The notes beneath the pieces are model-generated. The model ran no database searches. It saw only the letters and a list, made by a program, of their open reading frames with translations, and had not been told where the DNA came from. Of a stretch of 55,536 bases of DNA, positions 45,052 to 53,322 are shown one piece after another. The position numbers and the translations under genes are program-made. The DNA comes from Terrisporobacter othiniensis (GTDB taxonomy: Bacteria; Bacillota; Clostridia; Peptostreptococcales; Peptostreptococcaceae), in the NCBI RefSeq assembly GCF_000808015.1, contig NZ_JWHR01000093.1, positions 1 through 55,536 on the forward strand, read 5' to 3'. Within the stretch, counting starts at the first letter, position 1. Every line of letters begins with the position of its first letter.

Positions 45052-45053
45052 TT

Positions 45054-46172
45054 ATGTTAGAGACTAACTTCATGGGATTGAATTTAAAAAATCCAGTAAT
45101 AATTTCAGCCGGTCCTTGGAATGGTAATGGTAAAAAATTAAGAAATAATCTAAGAGCTGGCGCAGGGGCTGTAATTACAGAAACTATAGTGAGTGATCCA
45201 TACTCTAAAACAGGAGAACAAATAGCATTTAATGGAAAAGGATTACAAAATATAAGATTTTATAGTCGTTTTCAACTGGAAAGATGGAAAGAGGAACTAA
45301 AAATAGCTAAAAGTGATGGAGGAATTGTTATAGCAAGCATATCAGGCCACTCTCCATCAGAAATTACATATTTGGCAAAGAAGCTAGAAAAATATGGTGC
45401 AGACGGTATAGAAATATCCTTATCAAGTCCATTAGGAGAAGGTGTAGAAATACCTTGTTCTGATAGTGAGTTTGTTTTTAATGTGGTAAATGATGTATCA
45501 AAAAATATAAAAATACCAGTAATGGTGAAATTATCTCAGCATGTTAATAATATAAGTGAAGTATCAAAAGCTGCAAAAAAGGCAGGTGCAAGTGCAATAA
45601 GTGCTATAAATACCATAAGATGTATTTTGGGTGTAGATATAGACAAAGAGATTCCGTTGTTACCAACTTATGGGGGATATTCTGGAGAACCTATTAGACC
45701 AATTGCATTAGCTAGTGTAGCATCTATTGCACAATCTGTAGATATACCTGTTTGTGGTATAGGTGGAATAGGAAATTATGAGCATGTAATAGAGTATATT
45801 ATGTTAGGAGCATCTGCAGTACAAATTGGCACAGCCCTTATGTTAAATGGAGATAGTATAATTAAAAAAATAGTAAATGATCTAGAAAAGTGGTTTAAAG
45901 AGAAAAAAATTAATTCCATAAGTGAAATATGTGGTAAGGCATTGGAAAAAATTAAACCATTAGATGAATTAGCGCTAGAGCCGATGACATGTAAATCAGA
46001 TAATAAAAAATGCGAAGAGGGTTGTAACTTATGTGTAGAGCATTGTTTAGAGAATGCAATAGATACAGTGAATGATAATGATATAAAGATTGATCAAGAA
46101 AAATGCATAGGATGTGGGTTATGCATTTTTGTTTGCCCTATAAATAAATTAAAAATTTATGATGAAAGTTAA
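45054..46172 (+). CDS. PreA-like / dihydroorotate-dehydrogenase-family flavoprotein with ferredoxin tail
   Basis: 372 residues. An FMN-binding TIM barrel (about 1-300) with FMN-site segments VMVKLS, NTIRCI and VCGIGGIGNYEHV is followed by a C-terminal segment with two Cys clusters: an irregular one (CEEGCNLCVEHC) and a canonical CIGCGLCIFVCP. In true PreA the active-site loop reads CNFSCPQM with catalytic Cys; here it is ISLSSPLG, with Ser 125 at the Cys position and Ser 122 at the Asn position. It is therefore a divergent paralogue, possibly acting on another substrate. Co-transcribed with the LacI gene. Confidence 0.8.
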   Translation: MLETNFMGLNLKNPVIISAGPWNGNGKKLRNNLRAGAGAVITETIVSDPYSKTGEQIAFNGKGLQNIRFYSRFQLERWKEELKIAKSDGGIVIASISGHSPSEITYLAKKLEKYGADGIEISLSSPLGEGVEIPCSDSEFVFNVVNDVSKNIKIPVMVKLSQHVNNISEVSKAAKKAGASAISAINTIRCILGVDIDKEIPLLPTYGGYSGEPIRPIALASVASIAQSVDIPVCGIGGIGNYEHVIEYIMLGASAVQIGTALMLNGDSIIKKIVNDLEKWFKEKKINSISEICGKALEKIKPLDELALEPMTCKSDNKKCEEGCNLCVEHCLENAIDTVNDNDIKIDQEKCIGCGLCIFVCPINKLKIYDES

Positions 46173-46341
46173 TTACCATAAGGAATATGAGAGTGAACTA
46201 TTTTAAGAAGTTACCACATAAAAATATTATTAAATATTTTTATGCGGTACATTTTTTTGTTATATAAATAAAAAAATAACAAAAATATTACTTTTTTGTT
46301 GACAATGGTAAGAAATGGAATTATAAATTAAGTATAAACCT

Positions 46342-46379
46342 TATGTAACCGTTTACATAAATTACATAAATTACATAAA
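46342..46379. promoter_or_regulatory. Second operator plus three TTACATAAA repeats before the carrier gene
   Basis: TATGTAACCGTTTACATA at 46342-46359 differs from the 43805 palindrome by one base and still matches the cre consensus. Overlapping its right half, TTACATAAA is repeated three times in tandem (46353-46379), each containing the TTACAT half-site. The start of the carrier gene lies 25 bases further on. Confidence 0.7.
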
Positions 46380-46403
46380 ATCACATTTGAAAGAGGGGGT
46401 ATT

Positions 46404-47786
46404 ATGGAAAAGCAGAGTAAAGAAATTAAAGATAGTTTGCCAGCAAAGGAATTATTTTTAATGGGAGCTGCACTTTTTTCCATGCATTTTGGGTCATCAA
46501 GTATGACATGGCCAATGAACTGGGGAAAAGAAAGTGGTAGTTCTGTATTTATAGCTTTTATAGGAGTACTTATTACAGCATTACTAATGCCAATGTTAGC
46601 TTATGTGGCTCTTGTTAGAGGAGAGGGAACTTATAATACATTAACAAAAAAAATTATGCCGAAATTTGGTTCTATCTTTACAACAATTACTATATTGATG
46701 CTAGGGCCATTATATGTGGTTCCAAGAATGAGTGCATCATCATGGGATGGTATAGTTCAAGCAACAGGGTTTGAAACAAGTAGTAAATTGCCAATAATTA
46801 TATTTTCTATAATTTTCTATTTAGTAACATATTGGTTTTTAGCAGGTAGATCAGACACTATGGACAAAATAGGTAAGATTCTATTCCCAGTATTATTGAT
46901 TATAGTTGTATGCATCATTGGAAAAGGTTTGCTAGATCCTATATCAAAAACATGGGCCCCTAAATCTTATGAAGGTTCAGCCTTTTCTTATGGATTTACA
47001 GGTGGATATGCCACAGGTGATATACTATGTGCTTTAGTCTTTGGAATAGTCATATTAAATAATCTAAGAGCAAAAGGCGTAACAGAAAAAAATATGAATA
47101 GCAATATTATAAAAGTTGGTATATGTGGTATTGGAATGCTTACATTAAGCCATTTAGGACATATGGTTATTGGAGCAACAACTGGAGGTGCAATGGGACC
47201 AACAGGAGATTTAACATATGTTAAGTTGTATACAAAGGTTGCATTTCTTTTACTAGGTGGATCAGGAGGAGTTTTATATTGTGTAGCTTTAGCTATAGCA
47301 TCATTAACAACAGCTGTAGGAATAACAGCAGCTGCAGCAGAATTTTTCGAAGACGTATCTAATAAAAAAATATCATACAAAACAGCTGTAATAGTTGTTT
47401 GTGTAAGTAGTACTTTGGTTGGAGCCATAGGATTAGATAATATTTTGGCTTATGTAGGACCATTACTAGACTCTTTATCACCAGCCTTAATAATTTTAAT
47501 TTTATTCTATGTATTTGTACCTAAAGTTAATGACAAAAGATGTTTATTTGCAGCTAGATGCACTATGTACGCTAGTTTTGTATATGGAATTTTAGATGCT
47601 ATATATGCTTATAACAGCTTATGTGGCTGGAATCTTAATACATTTGAATCTCTATATTTAAAAATGCCACTTGCTAATATGAAACTATCTTGGGTAGTAG
47701 GATGCGCTATTGTAGCACTATTATCTTATGTATTTTACCAATTAGATAAAAAACAAGTAATAAAAAATGTGAAAGTTTCTGAGTGA
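46404..47786 (+). CDS. BrnQ-type (LIVCS family) amino-acid carrier in a pyrimidine locus
   Basis: 460 residues, about twelve hydrophobic helices. The N-terminal FLMGAALFSMHFGSSSMTWP and the GPLYVVPRMSA loop near 108-118 resemble the branched-chain amino acid:cation symporter BrnQ (which has IGPL..IPR). It is divergent in detail and may not carry branched-chain amino acids. No nucleobase permease is present in this locus, so it may import a pyrimidine or export beta-alanine/beta-aminoisobutyrate (inference). The start follows GAGGGGG. It heads the preT-preA arm. Confidence 0.75.
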   Translation: MEKQSKEIKDSLPAKELFLMGAALFSMHFGSSSMTWPMNWGKESGSSVFIAFIGVLITALLMPMLAYVALVRGEGTYNTLTKKIMPKFGSIFTTITILMLGPLYVVPRMSASSWDGIVQATGFETSSKLPIIIFSIIFYLVTYWFLAGRSDTMDKIGKILFPVLLIIVVCIIGKGLLDPISKTWAPKSYEGSAFSYGFTGGYATGDILCALVFGIVILNNLRAKGVTEKNMNSNIIKVGICGIGMLTLSHLGHMVIGATTGGAMGPTGDLTYVKLYTKVAFLLLGGSGGVLYCVALAIASLTTAVGITAAAAEFFEDVSNKKISYKTAVIVVCVSSTLVGAIGLDNILAYVGPLLDSLSPALIILILFYVFVPKVNDKRCLFAARCTMYASFVYGILDAIYAYNSLCGWNLNTFESLYLKMPLANMKLSWVVGCAIVALLSYVFYQLDKKQVIKNVKVSE

Positions 47787-47853
47787 AAATTAAAAAAGTT
47801 CATTAAGCCTTATTAGGCCTAAAATAAAAAATAGTTAAGAAAGGAAAATGAAA

Positions 47854-49059
47854 ATGGATCAAAACAAAAAAACTGATAAGAATTTTGAGTTAGTAATACG
47901 TGAAGAGGCATCTAGATGCCTATTATGTCATGATGCACCTTGTTCTAAAGCATGCCCAGCAGGAACAGACCCAGCAAAATTTATAAGATCATTAAGATTT
48001 GAAAACCCAAAAGGAGCTATAGAAACAATAAAAGAAAACAATGTTTTAGGTGGAGTTTGTAGTAAAGTATGTCCATCAAAAGCTTATTGTGAAGGTGCTT
48101 GTAGTAGAGTAAGTCTAAAAACACCTATAAAAATAAAAATGCTTCAAGAATATTTAATGGAATTAGATAAAACTTTAAATGTTCCAATGTTAAGAGAAAG
48201 AAAACATGTTGATAAAAAGGTTGGCGTTGTTGGATCTGGACCAGCTGGTCTTGCAGCAGCAGTTGAGTTATTAAAAGAAGGTTATGATGTAACTGTTTAT
48301 GAAAGAGATGAAAAATTAGGCGGTTATTTAACTTATGGAATACCAAGTGATAGATTATCTGGGGAATTAGTAGCTCATGAAATAAATCAAATAAAAGAAT
48401 TAGGTGTTGTATTTAAAAATAATGTAAAAGTAGAAAAACCAGAAGATTTATTAAAAGAAGGTTTTGATGCTGTTATATGGGCATGTGGACTACACAAAGG
48501 TAAGACTTTAAATATAGACGGAATAAATTTAGAAAATGTTGAGATCGGTGTTGATTACTTAAGAAAAGTTAAAGAAGAACCACAAAATGTATATGTTGGT
48601 AAAAATGTTATAGTAGTTGGTGGTGGAGACGTGGCTATGGACGTTGCTAGAACTGCAAAATTAAGAGGTGCAGATAACGTTAATATATTATATAGAAGAA
48701 CTGAAAATGAAATGCCAGCATATATAGATGAAAAAGTTGAAACAAAAGAAGCTGGAGTAAACATGTATGTTAAATTTAAACCAGTTAGCATAGAAGGTAA
48801 TTCAAAAGTTGAAAAAGCAACATTTGAAAGTTTAGGAAATGATACAACTATAACAATGAAATGTGATCAATATATATTAGCAATAAGTCAAGAAAGTGAA
48901 GAAAATGTGGATGAATTACTAGATTCTTCAAAAGGAATATTTGCAGCAGGTGATGTGGTTTCAAGTGAAAAAACTGTAGTTTATGCTATAAAGAGCGGTA
49001 AAGAAGTGGCTAAGAAAGTAATAGACTTTGTAAATGAAAAAAGTTCAGTAAAGTGCTAA
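47854..49059 (+). CDS. preT: Dihydropyrimidine dehydrogenase subunit PreT (NAD/FAD, iron-sulfur)
   Basis: 401 residues from ATG 47854, eight bases after AAAGGA; ATG 47848 would be only two away. The N-terminal domain holds eight Cys for two [4Fe-4S] clusters (CLLCHDAPCSKAC at 22-34; CSKVC...YCEGAC at 69-83), followed by the FAD-binding GSGPAG at 127-132 and an NAD(P)-binding GGGDVAMD segment. This corresponds to E. coli PreT (about 412 residues) and to the N-terminal part of mammalian dihydropyrimidine dehydrogenase. It passes electrons to PreA. Confidence 0.93.
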   Translation: MDQNKKTDKNFELVIREEASRCLLCHDAPCSKACPAGTDPAKFIRSLRFENPKGAIETIKENNVLGGVCSKVCPSKAYCEGACSRVSLKTPIKIKMLQEYLMELDKTLNVPMLRERKHVDKKVGVVGSGPAGLAAAVELLKEGYDVTVYERDEKLGGYLTYGIPSDRLSGELVAHEINQIKELGVVFKNNVKVEKPEDLLKEGFDAVIWACGLHKGKTLNIDGINLENVEIGVDYLRKVKEEPQNVYVGKNVIVVGGGDVAMDVARTAKLRGADNVNILYRRTENEMPAYIDEKVETKEAGVNMYVKFKPVSIEGNSKVEKATFESLGNDTTITMKCDQYILAISQESEENVDELLDSSKGIFAAGDVVSSEKTVVYAIKSGKEVAKKVIDFVNEKSSVKC

Positions 49060-49109
49060 TAAAAAATTATAATTAATATCCCTTAAATAAAAGAAAGGTG
49101 GGCAAATTA

Positions 49110-50342
49110 ATGTTTAAAAAAGATTTATCAATAGAATTTTGTGGTGTTAAGTGTGAAAATCCGTTTTTTTTATCTTCTTCACCTGTAGATAACTGTTATG
49201 AAATGTGTGCGAAAGCTTTGGAAACTGGATGGGGAGGAGTTGTATTTAAAACTCTTGGTTTCTTTATACCTACAGATTGCTCTCCAAGATTTGACGCTTT
49301 AAGAAAAGAAAGTACTGAATTTGTTGGATTTAAAAATATGGAACAAATTTCTGAACATCCACTGGAAGAAAGTTTAGAGGCTTTAAAAAAATTAAAAACT
49401 AATTATCCAAATAAAGTTATAGTTGCGTCTATAATGGGTGAAAACGAAAAAGAGTGGGAAGAACTAGCTAGATTAGTTACAGAAGCTGGTGCAGATATGA
49501 TAGAGTGTAACTTCTCATGTCCTCAAATGACTAGTCATGCTATGGGTTCAGATGTTGGTCAAAACCCAGAATTAGTTAAAAAATACTGTCAAGCAGTAGC
49601 TAGAGGATCTAAATTACCAATATTAGCAAAAATGACTCCAAACATTGGAGATATGGTAGTTCCAGCAGTAGCTTCTATAGAAGGTGGTGCAGCAGGAATA
49701 TCTGCTATAAACACTATAAAATCAATAACTGGTGTAGATTTTGAAAAAATGGTAGGACTTCCAATAGTAAATGGTAAATCTTCAATATCTGGTTATTCAG
49801 GAAAAGCTGTAAAACCAGTAGCTCTAAGATTTATACAACAAATGAGAACAGATGAAAGATTAAAAGATGTTCCTATAAGTGGTATAGGTGGTATAGAAAC
49901 TTGGAAAGATGCATTAGAATTTATATTATTAGGAGCAAGCCATTTACAAGTTACAACTGCTGTAATGCAATATGGATATAGAATAGTTGAAGATATGATA
50001 AGTGGATTATCATATTTTATGGAAGAAAGAGGAATAGATAAATTACAAGATTTAGTAGGACTTGCAAATAACAACATAATACCTGCTGAAGACATAGATC
50101 GTACATTTGTTATTTATCCAGAAATAGATAAAGATAGATGTATAGGATGTGGAAGATGTTACGTTTCTTGTTTTGATGGAGGACATCAAGCTTATACATA
50201 TGATGAAGAAACTAGAGAAATAACTTTAAATAAAGATAAATGTGTTGGATGTCATTTATGTAGCTTAGTATGTCCTGTTGGAGCAATAGGAAAAGGCGAA
50301 ATAATGTATAGAGATGGTAATGTAAAAGAAATAGTTATGTAA
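49110..50342 (+). CDS. preA: Dihydropyrimidine dehydrogenase subunit PreA (FMN, iron-sulfur)
   Basis: 410 residues from ATG 49110, six bases after AAAGGTGGG; an upstream GTG lies inside that site. The FMN barrel carries the catalytic Cys 137 in [10 protein letters not shown]. The C-terminal ferredoxin domain has [11 protein letters not shown] and [14 protein letters not shown], for two [4Fe-4S] clusters. It reduces uracil or thymine to the 5,6-dihydro compound with PreT, feeding the dihydropyrimidinase and amidohydrolase encoded on the other arm. It lies 50 bases after preT. Confidence 0.95.
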   Translation: MFKKDLSIEFCGVKCENPFFLSSSPVDNCYEMCAKALETGWGGVVFKTLGFFIPTDCSPRFDALRKESTEFVGFKNMEQISEHPLEESLEALKKLKTNYPNKVIVASIMGENEKEWEELARLVTEAGADMIECNFSCPQMTSHAMGSDVGQNPELVKKYCQAVARGSKLPILAKMTPNIGDMVVPAVASIEGGAAGISAINTIKSITGVDFEKMVGLPIVNGKSSISGYSGKAVKPVALRFIQQMRTDERLKDVPISGIGGIETWKDALEFILLGASHLQVTTAVMQYGYRIVEDMISGLSYFMEERGIDKLQDLVGLANNNIIPAEDIDRTFVIYPEIDKDRCIGCGRCYVSCFDGGHQAYTYDEETREITLNKDKCVGCHLCSLVCPVGAIGKGEIMYRDGNVKEIVM

Positions 50343-50367
50343 TGAAAAATGAATAATTTGTAAATTG

Positions 50368-50406
50368 GGTGCCCGCTAAAATATCTGTTTTAGTGGGTAC
50401 TTTTTA
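50368..50406 (+). terminator. Terminator of the preT-preA operon
   Basis: GTGCCCGCTAAAA (50369-50381) pairs, with two G-U pairs, with TTTTAGTGGGTAC (50388-50400), then a T run. Confidence 0.83.
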
Positions 50407-50501
50407 CATATAAGGAAATTATATTGCTCTCAAATCTGTGGGAAATTTGTGAAACGAAGTAATATTACAAATATTAAGATGTAAAAAGTTAGTTTTTTAT
50501 C

Positions 50502-50588
50502 AAGGTCGTTACTTAAAATTTCATAGCGCCCACGCAGTGGCTTAAAGTGTTTCGCAGCCACGTCACTTAAGCGAAGCGAATTTTTTTT
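50502..50588 (+). repeat. Variable-stem intergenic repeat, copy E
   Basis: Starts AAGGTCGTTA, contains GTGGC...GCCAC around GTTTCGC, and ends CACTTAAGCGAAGCGAA followed by T8. It matches copy B (24911-24977) in its flanks while the hairpin arms differ. The remaining 190 bases up to the next gene hold an imperfect AAAGTCTCTAGT/ACTAGGGGCTTT hairpin at 50695-50734 and nothing else. Confidence 0.6.
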
Positions 50589-50777
50589 ATTGTGATTTAC
50601 TATATTAATCACTACTATTTACATATATGCTTTAATTAAAGTAATTCATTAAAAGAATCACTAAAATGAGAGAAAGTAAATCTGAAAATATATAAAGTCT
50701 CTAGTATTTATAAAAAAATAACTAGGGGCTTTAATTACATAGTAATATTTTAAAGGGAAGCATAAGGGGGGAAAATT

Positions 50778-52001
50778 ATGGATAGGCGAAAAATATTAGA
50801 AAGACTTAGAGCTCAGGTAGAGAAAGGAAACCATATTTTGGGAGTAGCAACAGGTTCTGGTATGACAGCAAAGTATTCAGAAAGGGCTGGTGCAGACTTC
50901 CTTTTAATGCTTAATTCAGGAAAATTTCGTCAAATGGGAAGAGGGTCATTAGCAGGTTTTTTACCATACTCTAACAGCAATGACATGGTTATGGAATTTG
51001 CATCAAGAGAAATTATTCCTTTAGTAAAAGATATACCTATCATTTTTGGTGTAAATGCAACAGATCCCACAAAAGATATTGATATTTACATAGATGAAAT
51101 AATAAGAAAAGGATTTTCTGGAGTCAATAACTATCCAACTATTGGACTTATTGATGGGAAGCTCAGGGAAGCATTAGAGGAATCAGGATTTAGTTATTTA
51201 TTAGAAGTAGATTTAATAAGAAAAGCACATAAGAAAGGTTTATTTACTGTAGCTTTTGTTTTTGATGAAATTCAAGCTAAGCAAATGATAGAGGCTGGAG
51301 CTGATACTATTTGTGTTCATTTGGGACTAACTGAAGGGGGATTATTGGGGGCAAAGAAAGTATTTTCTTTGGAAAGTGTAAAAAGTAAAATGGAAAAAAT
51401 TTTTAAACTATGCAATGAACTAAATCCAAACGTAATTAAATTAATTTATGGTGGCCCTGTTAAAACACCAATAGATATTCAATATATGTATAGTAATGAA
51501 GATTTAATGGGATATATTGGCGGTTCTGCTTTTGAAAGAATTCCATTAGAAAAATCGCTTACGAAAACTATAAAAGATTTTAAAACAACTTCCAATGTGG
51601 ATGAAGATGATTTAATGGTGAAAATGCTTGACGGAATTACAAAACATTATGATTATGTTGAATTCGTTAAAAAATATGTTGCTGAAAATTATATGAATGA
51701 AATATCATTTTTAGATTTGGCAAAAGTAGCTCATGTGTCTAGAAGTTACTTAAGTAGTTTATTTAAAAAAGAAGTTGGATGCTCTTTTCCAGAATATTTA
51801 GTAAAGTTTAGAATAAATAAAGCTGTCGATATCTTAAATAAAAAAGATATTCCTCTATCAACAGTAGCATCATTGGTTGGGTATAATGACTATTCACAGT
51901 TCAGCAAAATGTTTAAAAAATATAAAGGATATTCCCCAATACGACATAAACACAAAATTACAGAACATAAAAACGTTTACTTAAAAAGTAAAACAGAATA
52001 G
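50778..52001 (+). CDS. PEP-hydrolase-like TIM barrel fused to an AraC DNA-binding domain
   Basis: 407 residues. Positions 1-270 form a PF09370-type (phosphoenolpyruvate hydrolase-like / Tm-1 C-terminal) barrel: GVATGSGMTAKYSERAGADF, LNSGKFRQMGRGSLAGFLPY, FGVNATDP, NYPTIGLIDG and IGGSAFERIP. Positions about 295-395 are an AraC helix-turn-helix pair (AKVAHVSRSYLSSLFKKEVG; DYSQFSKMFKKYKGYSP). The barrel closely parallels the stand-alone protein encoded at 53323. It is thus probably a sensor that uses a copy of the enzyme fold to detect the same ligand and control the next two genes. Ligand unknown. Start follows AGGGGGG. Confidence 0.85.
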   Translation: MDRRKILERLRAQVEKGNHILGVATGSGMTAKYSERAGADFLLMLNSGKFRQMGRGSLAGFLPYSNSNDMVMEFASREIIPLVKDIPIIFGVNATDPTKDIDIYIDEIIRKGFSGVNNYPTIGLIDGKLREALEESGFSYLLEVDLIRKAHKKGLFTVAFVFDEIQAKQMIEAGADTICVHLGLTEGGLLGAKKVFSLESVKSKMEKIFKLCNELNPNVIKLIYGGPVKTPIDIQYMYSNEDLMGYIGGSAFERIPLEKSLTKTIKDFKTTSNVDEDDLMVKMLDGITKHYDYVEFVKKYVAENYMNEISFLDLAKVAHVSRSYLSSLFKKEVGCSFPEYLVKFRINKAVDILNKKDIPLSTVASLVGYNDYSQFSKMFKKYKGYSPIRHKHKITEHKNVYLKSKTE

Positions 52002-52009
52002 TATTAAGG

Positions 52010-52061
52010 TATAGTTAGTATTAAAAAACAAAAGATTATAAGTTGATTTATACCAACTATA
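52010..52061. promoter_or_regulatory. Inverted repeat upstream of the UPF0261 gene
   Basis: TATAGTTAGT (52010-52019) and ACCAACTATA (52052-52061) match as inverted repeats in 8 of 10 positions, centred in the 89-bp gap after the AraC fusion. It could be an AraC-type binding site or a weak hairpin; evidence is limited. Confidence 0.35.
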
Positions 52062-52090
52062 TAAAATATATCTGTAGGGGAGATTAATTC

Positions 52091-53299
52091 ATGAAAACTA
52101 TTGCTATTGCTGGTACATTTGATACTAAAGGCAAGGAATATTTATATGTGAAAGAGTTAATTGAAAGTTTAGGTCTAAGTACTTTAACAATACATACAGG
52201 GGTTTTTGAATCAACTTTTGAACCTGACGTATCCAACGAAGAAGTGGCACAAGCGGTAGGTTGGAATATAAATGATATTGTTAGCAAAAAAGATAGAGCA
52301 TTGGCAACAGAAGTATTATCAAAAGGTATGGAAAAGTTAGTACCTAAGCTTTATGAACAAGGAAAGTTTGATGGAATTATTTCTTTTGGAGGGTCAGGGG
52401 GAACTTCTTTAGTAACTCCTGCAATGAGAGCTCTTCCTATTGGTGTACCAAAACTTATGGTATCAACAGTGGCTTCGGGAAATACATCTCAATATGTGGG
52501 AACAAGTGATATTGTTATGATGCCATCTATTGTGGATGTGGCAGGCCTTAATTCTATTTCAACAAAAATATTTACAAATGCTGTGTTTGCAATTGTAGGT
52601 ATGGTTAAATTTGAAAACAAAAAAGTTCTTGATAAAAAGCCTTTAGTGGCAGCAACTATGTTTGGTGTAACTACTCCATGTGTAACTGCAGCAAAAGAAT
52701 ACATGGAAGAGAGAGGTTATGAAGTTTTAGTATTTCATGCCACAGGAGTTGGTGGAAGAACAATGGAATCTCTTATAGAAGGTGGATTTATAGAAGGGGT
52801 TCTAGATCTTACAACAACAGAATGGGCAGATGAAATTATTGGTGGAGTGCTAAATGCAGGTCCTAATAGATTAGAAGCAGCTGCAAAACATAATATACCA
52901 CAAGTAGTATCAGTAGGTGCTTTAGATATGTGTAACTTTGGACCTTATGATACAGTGCCAGAAAAATTCACAGGACGTAATTTATATAAACACAATCCTA
53001 CAGTAACACTAATGAGAACTACTGTAGAAGAAAATGAATTAATAGGTAGAAAGATTGCTGAAAAATTAAATATGTCAAAGGGACAAACTATACTTATGTT
53101 ACCTTTAAAAGGAGTTTCGGGAATTGATGCCAAAGACCAACCTTTTTATGGAGAGGAAGAAGATAAAAAATTATTTGATACTTTAAAAGAATTAACAAAT
53201 AAAGATGTTGTTACAATCCAAGAGATGAATTGTAACATTAATGATATAGAATTTGCTCAAAGAGCAGCACAAAACTTAATAGATTTAATGGAAAAATAA
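52091..53299 (+). CDS. UPF0261 / Tm-1-like ATP-binding protein
   Basis: 402 residues of the UPF0261 family, the bacterial counterpart of the N-terminal half of the tomato Tm-1 protein. Visible family segments are the N-terminal AGTFDTKGKEYLYVKELIES, SFGGSGGTSLVTPAMRALPI, GVPKLMVSTVASGNTSQYVG, the VFHATGVGGRTMESLIEGG loop and LDLTTTEWADEIIGGV. An ATP-binding fold is known for Tm-1; the natural bacterial reaction is not established. The stop lies 23 bases before the TIM-barrel partner that corresponds to the other half of Tm-1. Start follows AGGGGAG. Confidence 0.9.
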   Translation: MKTIAIAGTFDTKGKEYLYVKELIESLGLSTLTIHTGVFESTFEPDVSNEEVAQAVGWNINDIVSKKDRALATEVLSKGMEKLVPKLYEQGKFDGIISFGGSGGTSLVTPAMRALPIGVPKLMVSTVASGNTSQYVGTSDIVMMPSIVDVAGLNSISTKIFTNAVFAIVGMVKFENKKVLDKKPLVAATMFGVTTPCVTAAKEYMEERGYEVLVFHATGVGGRTMESLIEGGFIEGVLDLTTTEWADEIIGGVLNAGPNRLEAAAKHNIPQVVSVGALDMCNFGPYDTVPEKFTGRNLYKHNPTVTLMRTTVEENELIGRKIAEKLNMSKGQTILMLPLKGVSGIDAKDQPFYGEEEDKKLFDTLKELTNKDVVTIQEMNCNINDIEFAQRAAQNLIDLMEK

Positions 53300-53322
53300 T
53301 TAATAGTTAGGGGGAATCTTAG

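Noticed and set aside
45054..46172. Calling this gene pyrD (dihydroorotate dehydrogenase)
   Set aside because: No pyrimidine biosynthesis genes are nearby, the ferredoxin tail is PreA-like, and the locus is catabolic; kept as a PreA-like paralogue of unknown substrate.
46353..46379. Three tandem 9-bp repeats as a possible CRISPR or minisatellite
   Set aside because: Units are too short and contiguous with no spacers; better read as operator half-site repeats.
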